Shown here one piece after another: positions 1-7,025 of a DNA stretch of 13,482 nt. A program made the translations under genes and the position numbers. Origin of the DNA: Sulfitobacter sp. (GTDB taxonomy: Bacteria > Pseudomonadota > Alphaproteobacteria > Rhodobacterales > Rhodobacteraceae); assembly GCA_024636395.1 (NCBI GenBank), contig JAGXHD010000055.1:1-13482 (forward strand), read 5' to 3'. How positions within the stretch are numbered: position 1 is the first letter of the stretch; every line of letters starts with the position of its first letter. The notes beneath the pieces were generated by a model. The model was given only the letters and a program-made list of their open reading frames with translations. It made no database searches and was not told the origin of the DNA.

Positions 1-1094
1 CACCAGAGCAGGTCGCGGCGATGCAAGCCGCCGGTTGGGAGATCGCGAGTCACGGGCTGAAGTGGATTGACTACCGCGACCATACCGAGGAGGCCGAGGC
101 CGCCGCTATGTTTGAGGCGATCCGCCTGCATGCCGAGGTCACTGGTGAAGCGCCGCGCGGATGGTACTGCGGCCGTACGAGCGCTAACACCGTGCGACTG
201 GCCGCGCAAACCGGCGTTTTCGATTATATCTCGGATACCTACGACGACGATCTGCCCTACTGGACCGATATCGGGGCCACCCAGCAGCTCATCATTCCCT
301 ACACACTCGATTGCAACGATATGCGCTTCGCCACCCCGCAGGGCTTCAATTCCGGCGATCAGTTCTACACGTATCTGCGCGATACCTTCGATGCGCTCTA
401 CGCCGAAGGCGTGGCCGGCGCGGCAAAGATGATGTCGGTCGGGCTGCACTGTCGCCTGATCGGGCGGCCCGGACGTGTGCAGGCGCTGGCGCGGTTTCTG
501 GAGTATATTCAAGGTTTCGAGGGAGTCTGGACTCCGCGTCGGATCGAGATTGCGGATCACTGGCGCGCTGAGCATCCGCCGCAGCCGCCGCGCCTGCGCC
601 CCAGCCGTCTGGACCGGACGGATTTCATCGCGCGCTTCGGTGGCATCTTCGAGCATTCCCCTTGGATCGCCGAGCGCGCCTTCGATCTCGAGCTTGGTCC
701 CGCGCACGACAGCGCCGCTGGGCTGCACAGCGCGCTTGCGCGGATGTTCCGCTCCGCTACGCAAGCGGAGCGCCTTGCCGTGCTCACGGCCCATCCCGAT
801 CTGGCCGGAAAATTGGCGGCGGCCAAAAGCCTGACCGAGGAAAGCACCGCCGAGCAGGCCAGCGTAGGCCTCGATGCGCTCACCGTTGCGGAACGGGCGC
901 AGTTCACCGAGCTGAACAGCGCCTACATTGAGAAACATGGCTTTCCCTTCATCATCGCCGTGAAGGATCATACCAAGGATGGCATCCTGCGCGCGTTTCA
1001 AACCCGCATCGCCAACGACACCGCGACCGAATTCACCACCGCCTGCAGCGCGGTCGAGCGCATTGCGCGCATCAGATTGGACCAGATTCTATGA
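1..1094 (+). CDS. Allantoinase PuuE / OHCU decarboxylase UraD fusion (5' partial)
   Basis: This is the 3' part of a fusion of two ureide-pathway enzymes. The frame is already open at base 3, so the true start lies left of the window. Numbering from the Met at 21, residues 1-183 match the C-terminal half of a PuuE-type, polysaccharide-deacetylase-fold allantoinase: EIASHGLKWIDY, GWYCGRTSANT, DDDLPYW, IIPYTLDCND and SVGLHCRLIGRPGR. A proline-rich linker (about 184-196) leads to a UraD domain of about 160 residues. UraD signatures are HPDL with the catalytic His (258), STAEQ with the conserved Glu (279), and the Asn-Tyr / HGFPFI segment (299-310). PuuE opens allantoin to allantoate. UraD decarboxylates OHCU to (S)-allantoin, so both would act in the cytoplasm on successive steps. 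The stop codon overlaps the next start (ATGA), indicating an operon. Family assignment is firm; the N-terminus cannot be judged. Confidence 0.93.
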   Translation, partial: PEQVAAMQAAGWEIASHGLKWIDYRDHTEEAEAAAMFEAIRLHAEVTGEAPRGWYCGRTSANTVRLAAQTGVFDYISDTYDDDLPYWTDIGATQQLIIPYTLDCNDMRFATPQGFNSGDQFYTYLRDTFDALYAEGVAGAAKMMSVGLHCRLIGRPGRVQALARFLEYIQGFEGVWTPRRIEIADHWRAEHPPQPPRLRPSRLDRTDFIARFGGIFEHSPWIAERAFDLELGPAHDSAAGLHSALARMFRSATQAERLAVLTAHPDLAGKLAAAKSLTEESTAEQASVGLDALTVAERAQFTELNSAYIEKHGFPFIIAVKDHTKDGILRAFQTRIANDTATEFTTACSAVERIARIRLDQIL

Positions 1095-1900
1095 GCTATG
1101 CCTTTCCCCCCGGCGGTCTGCCGGATCAAAGCATCTCCCCCGAGGGAACAGCCGTGTTTACTCCTGCATATGCCGTTTTGCCGGCGCTGACCCAGCGGGA
1201 TATCGTGACCAGCCTGCTGCCCGGCTGGACCGGCATGCGCATGTGGGTCCTGGCGCGGCCCATGTCGGGCTTTGCCGAAACCTTCAGCCAATATGCGGTT
1301 GAGCTGGCTCCCGCCGGAGGCTCGGACACACCGGAAGTTGATGAGGACGCGCAATCGGTAATCTTCGTGGCGAGCGGCCAGATCACACTTAACATCGATG
1401 GATCGCGACACGTGATGGAGGCGGGCGGCTATGCCTACATCCCGCCAGACACCATGTGGACGGTCTGGAATGATGGCGAGGCGACGGCCCAATTTCACTG
1501 GATCCGTAAACGCTATGTCGGGGCAGACGGTGTGGAACTGCCTGAGCCGTTCGTGACCTCCGATCAGGCCATTGACCCCACACCAATGCCCGATTGCAAC
1601 GGCGTCTGGGCCACGACGCGGTTCGTCGAACCCGACGATCTGCGCCACGACATGCACGTCAATATCGTGACATTCCAGCCGGGCGGTGTGATCCCCTTTG
1701 CCGAGACCCACGTCATGGAGCACGGGCTCTACGTCTTGCCGGGCAGTGCAGATTACCTGCTCAACAAGGATTGGGTGCCCGTGGTCGCAGGCGATTTCAT
1801 GTGGCTTCGCGCTTTTTGTCCGCAAGCCTGCGTCGCCACCGGAGAGGAGCCTTTCCGCTATCTGCTCTATAAAGATGTCAACCGTCACATGCCGCTATGA
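1091..1900 (+). CDS. allE: (S)-ureidoglycine aminohydrolase, double-cupin (AllE/YlbA family)
   Basis: 269 residues, the usual length for AllE/UGlyAH. The family is a manganese double-cupin that releases ammonia from (S)-ureidoglycine to give (S)-ureidoglycolate. An N-terminal cupin spans roughly residues 45-140 and the catalytic cupin roughly 185-265. The metal set expected from plant and E. coli enzymes is visible in the second cupin: E205, H207 and H211 in ETHVMEHGLYVLPG, and Q245 in AFCPQACVATG. The C-terminus (RYLLYKDVNRHM) is very close to E. coli YlbA as I remember it. The start ATG overlaps the upstream stop and no strong Shine-Dalgarno is seen, so translational coupling is likely. Databases often name this family 'bifunctional allantoicase/ureidoglycine aminohydrolase'. 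I see no independent evidence for allantoicase activity. Confidence 0.95.
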   Translation: MSYAFPPGGLPDQSISPEGTAVFTPAYAVLPALTQRDIVTSLLPGWTGMRMWVLARPMSGFAETFSQYAVELAPAGGSDTPEVDEDAQSVIFVASGQITLNIDGSRHVMEAGGYAYIPPDTMWTVWNDGEATAQFHWIRKRYVGADGVELPEPFVTSDQAIDPTPMPDCNGVWATTRFVEPDDLRHDMHVNIVTFQPGGVIPFAETHVMEHGLYVLPGSADYLLNKDWVPVVAGDFMWLRAFCPQACVATGEEPFRYLLYKDVNRHMPL

Positions 1901-2382
1901 GCATCCAGATCCAGACAGAGCCCCTGACGGCAGGGGCGTTCGCCCCGTTTGGCGATCTTCTCGACTTGACTGGCCCGCCCAATAAAATGATCAACGCGGG
2001 GCTGTGTGGACGATACCACGACCGCGCCATCCTCGATTTCGCCGAAGATGGGAGGGCGGGCATCAGCCTGTTCGATGCACAGCCGCGCAGCCTCCCCTAC
2101 ACATTCGATCTGCTGGAGCGGCACCCCGGGGGCAGTCAGGCTTTCCTCCCGATGACCGCCCACCCCTTTCTGGTGATCGCCGCGCCAGATGAGGGAGGCC
2201 GTCCCGGATTGCCCCGCGCGTTTCTGACGGAGCCGCATCAGGGCGTCAATTTTCATCGCGGCACGTGGCATGGTGTGCTGACCCCGCTACACGCGCCGGG
2301 TCTTTTTGCAGTGATCGACCGCATCGGCTCAGGCGTAAATCTAGAGGAAGTGAGGCTCCCAACGTCCTACACGGTGCGCTAA
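1897..2382 (+). CDS. allA: Ureidoglycolate lyase
   Basis: 161 residues, a full-length AllA. The enzyme cleaves (S)-ureidoglycolate to glyoxylate and urea, the last step of the ureide route. AllA has a cupin-like fold and works in the cytoplasm. Recognisable blocks are the N-terminal FAPFGDLL (15-22), ERHPGGSQAF (74-83), and GVNFHRGTWHG (116-126) with its histidines. The start codon overlaps the stop of the ureidoglycine aminohydrolase gene (ATGA) and lacks a clear Shine-Dalgarno, pointing to coupled translation. It is the last gene of the operon, followed by 145 non-coding bases before mutL. No convincing intrinsic terminator was found there, only an AT-rich stretch around 2404-2420. Confidence 0.95.
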   Translation: MSIQIQTEPLTAGAFAPFGDLLDLTGPPNKMINAGLCGRYHDRAILDFAEDGRAGISLFDAQPRSLPYTFDLLERHPGGSQAFLPMTAHPFLVIAAPDEGGRPGLPRAFLTEPHQGVNFHRGTWHGVLTPLHAPGLFAVIDRIGSGVNLEEVRLPTSYTVR

Positions 2383-2456
2383 GATCAGACTGCGAACCTG
2401 CCTTCATTTTTAAAATAAACTCAATCCTACGCTGGTCACACCCGCGCGTGATCTCA

Positions 2457-2485
2457 TTGCAATTCACCGTCGATAGCCATGTAAC
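2457..2485 (+). promoter_or_regulatory. Candidate sigma-70 promoter of mutL-rmuC
   Basis: TTGCAA (2457-2462) and TGTAAC (2480-2485) are separated by 17 bases, each matching four of six consensus positions. Transcription would begin near 2492, leaving a leader of about 36 bases before the mutL ATG at 2528. A weak inverted repeat, GGTCAC / GTGATC with an 8-base loop (2434-2453), sits directly upstream and could be an operator or chance. This is a sequence match only. Confidence 0.35.
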
Positions 2486-2527
2486 GCCGCTTTCAGAATC
2501 GCGCGCTTCCATGCTAGGTATAGCGGT

Positions 2528-4366
2528 ATGTCAGAGCCCAAGCCCAAGATAAGCGCCCCACAGCCGATCATCCGTCAGCTGGACGAAGCTGCGGTCAACC
2601 GCATCGCGGCGGGCGAAGTGGTTGAAAGACCCGCCTCCGCTGTAAAAGAGTTGGTGGAGAACGCCCTCGATGCGGGTGCCACGCGCATCACCGTCGACTA
2701 CGCTGACGGCGGCAAGACCCTCATTCGCGTGACGGACGATGGTTGCGGCATTGCGGGACCCGACCTGGCGCTGGCCCTCTCGCGCCACGCGACATCGAAG
2801 ATCGACGGCACTGATTTGCTCAACATCCATTCTTTCGGTTTCCGGGGTGAGGCGCTGCCTTCGCTTGGCGCGGTGGGCCGCCTGACGATCACCAGCCGTG
2901 CGCAGGGGCACGACGGCGCAGAGATCAGCGTGACGGGCGGCAAGCACCAGCCAGTCAAACCTGCGGGGCTGACCGCGGGCACTGTGGTGACCCTGCGGGG
3001 TCTCTTCTACGCAACGCCCGCGCGGCTCAAATTCCTACGCACTGACCGCGCGGAGGCGCAGGCGATCGGCGATGTGATCAAGCGGCTGGCCATGGCCGAG
3101 CCGTTCGTGCGTTTCGTGTTACGCGATGTCTCGGGCGAGGGACAGGGCCGCGAGGTGTTCCGCGCGGAGGCGGAGCAGGGCGATCCGGTCGCGGCACTAA
3201 GCGGCCGTTTGGCTCAGGTGCTGGGCCGCGAGTTTGCCGAGAATTCGCTGGCCATAGATGCCGAGCGCGACGGCTTTCATCTGACCGGCTTTGCCGCGTT
3301 GCCAACCTATTCCCGCGGCTCCGCCGTGGCGCAATATCTGTTCGTGAACGGCCGTCCGGTGAAGGACAAGATGCTGATCGGGGCGCTGCGCGGCGCTTAT
3401 TTCGATTTCCTGAGCCGCGATCGACACCCGGCGGCGGCCCTTTTCGTCGACTGCGATCCAAATCTGGTGGACGTGAATGTCCATCCTGCCAAATCCGAAG
3501 TCAGGTTTCGCGATCCGGGCGTCGTGCGCGGGCTGATCGTTTCCGGTCTGCGCCACGCCCTCGCCAACGCAGGTCACCGCGCGTCGAGCACCGTAGCAGA
3601 CGCGACACTGGGCGCCCTGCGGCCGGAGCCTGCAGGAGAGGCCCGCATTTATCAGATGGACCGCCCCTCGGCCGGTGCGCGTGGCACCGCTTGGCAGGCG
3701 CAGGCGCCCCAGGGCTTTGCCGAGACGCAAGGAATGTGGGGCAGGGTGGAGAGTCCTGCTGAGCATCCCACCCAAGCGGCTTTGGAGTATCCCCTCGGCA
3801 CGGCGCGCGGGCAGGTCCATGAAAATTACATCATTGCTCAGACTGCGACAGGGATGGTTATCGTAGATCAACACGCCGCACACGAGCGGCTGGTCTATGA
3901 GAAGCTCAAAAAGCAGATGGCCGCTAATGGCGTCCCTTCGCAAGCCCTGCTGATCCCCGAAATTATCCAGCTCTCGGCCTCCGACCGCGCCGCACTTCTG
4001 AGTGTGGCGGATCAACTGGCGCAATTCGGTCTCGGGATCGAGCCGTTCGGGGGCGACGCCGTTGCAGTGCGGGAAACGCCTGCGATTTTGGGCGAAGTAA
4101 ATGCCGAAGCCATGATCCGCGATATTCTCGACGAGATCGAAGGCGAGGGTGAAAGCCTGCTTGTGCAGGCCCGGATAGAGGCGATCCTGAGCCGGGTGGC
4201 CTGCCACGGCTCCATCCGCTCGGGCCGCTGGATGCGGGCGGAAGAGATGAACGCGCTGCTGCGCGAGATGGAGGCGACGCCGCATTCCGGCCAATGCAAC
4301 CACGGCCGCCCAACCTACGTCGAGCTTAAGCTGACTGATATCGAGCGGCTGTTCGGGCGCACATGA
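2528..4366 (+). CDS. mutL: DNA mismatch repair protein MutL (endonuclease type)
   Basis: 612 residues. MutL couples mismatch recognition by MutS to strand incision and removal. The N-terminal GHKL ATPase shows NRIAAGEVVERPAS (24-37), the E/N/D motif in ELVENALDAGA (41-51), DDGCGI (70-75), RHATSKI (86-92), FRGEAL (105-110) and PAR.KFL (164-170). The second N-terminal subdomain carries NVHPAK (317-322). A low-conservation linker (about 345-425) joins the C-terminal dimerisation domain. That domain has the metal-dependent nicking motif DQHA(X)2E(X)4E at 447-458, plus ACHGSIR (558-564) and QCNHGRP (589-595). This is the latent-endonuclease MutL found in bacteria without MutH. The ATG at 2528 is preceded by AGGT at 2516-2519, a modest ribosome site. 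The stop overlaps the rmuC start. Confidence 0.98.
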   Translation: MSEPKPKISAPQPIIRQLDEAAVNRIAAGEVVERPASAVKELVENALDAGATRITVDYADGGKTLIRVTDDGCGIAGPDLALALSRHATSKIDGTDLLNIHSFGFRGEALPSLGAVGRLTITSRAQGHDGAEISVTGGKHQPVKPAGLTAGTVVTLRGLFYATPARLKFLRTDRAEAQAIGDVIKRLAMAEPFVRFVLRDVSGEGQGREVFRAEAEQGDPVAALSGRLAQVLGREFAENSLAIDAERDGFHLTGFAALPTYSRGSAVAQYLFVNGRPVKDKMLIGALRGAYFDFLSRDRHPAAALFVDCDPNLVDVNVHPAKSEVRFRDPGVVRGLIVSGLRHALANAGHRASSTVADATLGALRPEPAGEARIYQMDRPSAGARGTAWQAQAPQGFAETQGMWGRVESPAEHPTQAALEYPLGTARGQVHENYIIAQTATGMVIVDQHAAHERLVYEKLKKQMAANGVPSQALLIPEIIQLSASDRAALLSVADQLAQFGLGIEPFGGDAVAVRETPAILGEVNAEAMIRDILDEIEGEGESLLVQARIEAILSRVACHGSIRSGRWMRAEEMNALLREMEATPHSGQCNHGRPTYVELKLTDIERLFGRT

Positions 4367-5538
4367 TCCGGATCGGCGGCACAGAGCTTGATCTGAACGA
4401 TCCCGTCGCGTTGGTGGCGATGATTGCACTGGGTGCGCTCGTTCTCGTTCTCGTCCTTCTCGTCGTGCTTCTTCTGCGTCCTGCACGGATCCCAGCGCCG
4501 TTGACCCATCAGCTCTATGCGTTGAGCAACGGTCAGGAGCAGCTGCGCGGTAATCTGCAAACGGTCTCGGATACGCAGGCCAATGCCCAGACCCAGCTGA
4601 TCCAGAACCTTGAGAGCCGTCTCGCCACGGTCCAGCTCCAGATGCAACAGCAGCTTGCCCAGATGCAGGAACGCACGAACCAATCCCTGCATGGCTCCGC
4701 CCAGCGTACGACCACGAGCCTCACGCAGCTGCAGGAGCGTCTGGCCTCCATCGACCGCGCGCAGGACAACATCACCAAGCTCTCCGGCGATGTCCTCTCC
4801 TTGCAGGATATCCTGAGCAACAAGCAGACGCGTGGCGCTTTCGGGGAAATCCAGCTGCATGATATCGTGTCTAAAGCGCTGCCCGCCGACAGCTACACGA
4901 TGCAAAAGACGCTCTCCAACAACCGCCGTGCCGATTGTCTGATCCATCTGCCTAACCCCCCGGGACCCATCGTCATTGATGCGAAATTTCCGCTGGAGGC
5001 CTATGAGGCGCTGCACCGGGCGCAAAGCGATTGGGAGCTGAAATCAGCGGTGGCCAATATGCGGACAAGCGTGCGCAAACACATCCGCGATATCTCTGAG
5101 AAATATATCCTCGACGGGGAGACGGCGGATGGCGCCCTGATGTTTCTGCCGTCTGAGGCGGTTTATGCCGAGCTGCACGCCAATTTCCCCGAACTGGTGC
5201 GCGAAGGATTTGACGCGCGGGTTTGGATCGTGTCGCCAACCACCTGCATGGCAACGCTCAACACCATGCGCGCGATCCTCAAGGATGCGCGTATGCGAGA
5301 GCAAGCGGGGGAAATTCGCAAGACCCTGAGGCTGCTGCACCGCGATGTGGAGATGGTCGTGGAGCGTGTGGGCAAGCTCGATACCCATTTTCGCCAGGCG
5401 CGCGAGGATCTCGACGGCATCGGCACGGCGGCTGAGCGGGCGGGCAAGCGCGCGGCACGTCTCGATAATTTCGATTTCGAAGAGGTTGATCCGCCCCAAG
5501 CGCCACTGCCTTTAGTAAAAGGCCAACCGTCCTCTTGA
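4363..5538 (+). CDS. rmuC: DNA recombination protein RmuC homolog
   Basis: 391 residues. RmuC proteins limit certain rearrangements at inverted repeats and are predicted PD-(D/E)XK-fold nucleases; their exact substrate is not settled. A single hydrophobic segment (about 14-38) should anchor the protein in the inner membrane with the rest cytoplasmic. A Gln-rich coiled coil follows (about 48-140). The RmuC domain (about 141-365) includes GAFGEIQLHDIV, NRRADCLIHLP and PIVIDAKFPLEAY (D206 and K208 as likely nuclease-core residues), then SEAVYAEL and SPTTCMATL. The start overlaps the mutL stop (ATGA), so the two DNA-maintenance genes are probably cotranscribed and translationally coupled. The gene is convergent with chrR, only 63 bases away. 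Confidence 0.95.
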   Translation: MIRIGGTELDLNDPVALVAMIALGALVLVLVLLVVLLLRPARIPAPLTHQLYALSNGQEQLRGNLQTVSDTQANAQTQLIQNLESRLATVQLQMQQQLAQMQERTNQSLHGSAQRTTTSLTQLQERLASIDRAQDNITKLSGDVLSLQDILSNKQTRGAFGEIQLHDIVSKALPADSYTMQKTLSNNRRADCLIHLPNPPGPIVIDAKFPLEAYEALHRAQSDWELKSAVANMRTSVRKHIRDISEKYILDGETADGALMFLPSEAVYAELHANFPELVREGFDARVWIVSPTTCMATLNTMRAILKDARMREQAGEIRKTLRLLHRDVEMVVERVGKLDTHFRQAREDLDGIGTAAERAGKRAARLDNFDFEEVDPPQAPLPLVKGQPSS

Positions 5539-5601
5539 TGCGGTAAGGTTCATGCAGATGCGTCGGCTTTTTATCTCTACGCGGGAAGGCCTGATCTCGC
5601 G

Positions 5602-6246
5602 TCAGATCCCTACAAATCTCTGCCAGATCCGCGGCAGGACACCATCAAATCGCAGCGGTGCATCAGTCACGGCGAGACATATGCAGTCTTCGTGGATATC
5701 TGCGACAGGCACGTGCTGTACGTCTTTGCCCGCGATTTCAATATCACCACGTGCAAAATAATCATCGGCATCCTGAAATGCGCCTTTCAGGACAAGCGTC
5801 ATCTCGGTCCCGTTGTGACCATGATCCGGCATTGCAGAGCCTGCCGGGATGCACAGCAGCCGCGCCGTAGCGCCCTTCGATGTCTTCAGGATTGCCTGTT
5901 TCACCCCCATGCCCACAGGACGCCAGCGCACGGCGGACAGATCACTACCAATATAGCTGTGCAGGGGCGCCGGCAGATCGCCGCCGACCTTCTGCGCGGG
6001 CGAAGATGTGGTGCCGTTGTCCAAAGAGGCGAGTACTTTATCAAGGCTGCCGTTCGTCATATCGGACGGGGTATCTTCAAGCAGCGCGCCGCCCACAGCA
6101 TCGTAGGCATGCGCATCGGCGCGGCACACATCGCACAGCGACAGATGGGTGGCAACGATGAGATTGAATGCTTCCGGCAGGGTACCTGCGGCATAGGCCA
6201 GAAGCGTGGCCTCATCTAGATGATGGGTGATGGATCTATGTGTCAT
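5602..6246 (-). CDS. chrR: ChrR-type zinc-binding cupin anti-sigma factor
   Basis: 214 residues, full length for ChrR. It is the cognate inhibitor of RpoE and releases it on singlet-oxygen or organic-hydroperoxide stress. The N-terminal zinc anti-sigma domain shows H9, H34, C38 and C41, equivalent to Rhodobacter sphaeroides His6, His31, Cys35 and Cys38. The C-terminal cupin carries H142, H144 and E148 (in PDHGHNGTE) and H178, equivalent to His141, His143, Glu147 and His177. The conserved C-terminal stretches DCICLAVTDAPLRF and LPR are present. It begins 5 bases after the rpoE stop, the usual sigma-then-anti-sigma order, so both proteins come from the same autoregulated transcript. Upstream GAAGTAG is only a weak ribosome site. 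All metal ligands are intact, so it should be functional. Confidence 0.96.
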   Translation of the reverse strand: MTHRSITHHLDEATLLAYAAGTLPEAFNLIVATHLSLCDVCRADAHAYDAVGGALLEDTPSDMTNGSLDKVLASLDNGTTSSPAQKVGGDLPAPLHSYIGSDLSAVRWRPVGMGVKQAILKTSKGATARLLCIPAGSAMPDHGHNGTEMTLVLKGAFQDADDYFARGDIEIAGKDVQHVPVADIHEDCICLAVTDAPLRFDGVLPRIWQRFVGI

Positions 6247-6251
6247 GTTTG

Positions 6252-6824
6252 CTACTTCGTGGCATGGCGCAGGCGGTCCAGCGCGAGGCGGATACGGGAT
6301 TTGATCGTGCCGAGCGGCAGACCGGTGAGTTCGGAAATTTCGGCTTGGGTCATTTCGCCGAAATAGGCTTGTTCAATCAGCTTGCGCTGTGTGTCCGGCA
6401 GGGATGCGATCGCTTTCACGAGCCGTGCGCTCTCCTGCTGGATTTCCATAACTTGCGATTGCTCGGGTTCGGGCTCGGGCCCCCATGGCAGGTCTTCGGG
6501 TTCTGCGCGGCGATCTTTTCGCAGCATGTCGATACGGCGGTTGCGCGCGATCGTGAATATCCACGTTCCGACGGAGGCGCGGGTCGGGTCAAACTGGTCA
6601 GCCTTGCGCCAGAGCGTCGTCATGACGTCCTGCGCACATTCCTCGGCGGTGGTGGCGTCCGCGCCCGATTTCATCAGATAGCCTTTGATGCGTGGCGCAA
6701 AATGGGTGAACAGCGCTGCAAACGCCTCCCTGTCGCGACCGTCGCGTACGCGGATCATTTCATCGATCCAGAGAGGCTGTGTGTCTGTGCGGTCGTTCAC
6801 GCGTCGGCGCCCTGAATAATTCAT
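6252..6824 (-). CDS. rpoE: ECF sigma factor RpoE (singlet-oxygen type, ChrR partner)
   Basis: An ECF sigma factor of the ChrR-linked group. Region 2 contains APRIKGYLMKSG (the Lys and Met that contact ChrR in Rhodobacter are kept), AEECAQDVM, and WIFTIARNRRIDMLRK. Region 4 contains LPDTQRKLIEQAYF and the helix-turn-helix LTGLPLGTIKSRIRLALDRLR. The frame stays open to an ATG at 6959, but an RpoE-like promoter lies at 6910-6939, so that start would be outside the transcript. Downstream options are ATG 6872 (no ribosome site), ATG 6824 (190 residues, used here, GGGG close upstream) and GTG 6800 (182 residues, with AGGG 9 bases upstream and the length closest to known homologs). ATG 6824 versus GTG 6800 is not resolved. 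It is transcribed divergently from the lipid-modification operon and lies upstream of chrR. Confidence 0.94.
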   Translation of the reverse strand: MNYSGRRRVNDRTDTQPLWIDEMIRVRDGRDREAFAALFTHFAPRIKGYLMKSGADATTAEECAQDVMTTLWRKADQFDPTRASVGTWIFTIARNRRIDMLRKDRRAEPEDLPWGPEPEPEQSQVMEIQQESARLVKAIASLPDTQRKLIEQAYFGEMTQAEISELTGLPLGTIKSRIRLALDRLRHATK

Positions 6825-6909
6825 TGGCCCCGCCAAAGCTGGTTGCGCCTGCGGAGGTATGCCGACGGACATTTTGCGCGATGAGGTCTGGCTGGATGCT
6901 AACATAAGG

Positions 6910-6939
6910 GTATTACGCAGCAAAGCGGTTCTTGGATCA
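6910..6939 (-). promoter_or_regulatory. RpoE-dependent autoregulatory promoter of rpoE-chrR
   Basis: On the minus strand TGATCC (6934-6939) is followed after exactly 18 bases by TAATAC (6910-6915). TGATCC with about an 18-base spacer to a TA-rich -10 is the pattern I know for ChrR-linked RpoE promoters in Rhodobacter. The start of transcription should fall near 6903, giving a leader of about 80 bases to ATG 6824 or about 100 to GTG 6800. It implies positive autoregulation: stress frees RpoE, which then raises rpoE and chrR together. The match is by eye and has not been scored against a matrix. Confidence 0.72.
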
Positions 6940-7009
6940 AAAAGAATATTGGAACTCATTTACATCCGCCTACGTATCTGAGCCGTATAGCCACTGAGAT
7001 TGAACACAC

Positions 7010-7013
7010 AGGA
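7010..7013 (+). promoter_or_regulatory. Ribosome binding site with two possible starts (TTG 7020 or ATG 7026)
   Basis: AGGA at 7010-7013 is 6 bases before an in-frame TTG at 7020 and 12 bases before the ATG at 7026. Spacing favours TTG, codon strength favours ATG. The difference is only two residues (Met-Pro). The 60 bases upstream (6960-7019) are the leader and promoter region of the five-gene operon. Confidence 0.5.
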
Positions 7014-7025
7014 CACCTCTTGCCC

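Noticed and set aside
998..1888. Minus-strand open frame (296 codons) opposite the ureidoglycine aminohydrolase gene
   Set aside because: It is a shadow of a gene with intact metal ligands, and no recognisable domain or ribosome site supports it.
2434..2453. GGTCAC / GTGATC inverted repeat as terminator of the ureide operon
   Set aside because: It has only six pairs with a G-T wobble, an 8-base loop and no T-run; mentioned only as a possible operator.
3197..4486. Long minus-strand open frame (429 codons) opposite mutL
   Set aside because: It lies wholly opposite a well-conserved gene, its translation shows no family motifs, and GC-rich codon bias commonly leaves such antisense frames open.
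5517..5572. Possible rmuC terminator ending in CGGCTTTTT (5564-5572)
   Set aside because: The only pairing I can draw uses the end of the rmuC coding region with a bulge, mismatches and a loop of about 30 bases. It is too weak to call.
5692..6219. Plus-strand open frame (175 codons) opposite chrR
   Set aside because: The minus-strand frame has all ChrR zinc and cupin ligands; the plus frame has no motif.
6951..6976. GGAAC-N17-CGTA, resembling an EcfG general-stress promoter ahead of the FAD operon
   Set aside because: The -10 has a mismatch, it lies at the very edge of the rpoE promoter region, and many Rhodobacteraceae lack the PhyR-EcfG system. Kept only as a chance match.
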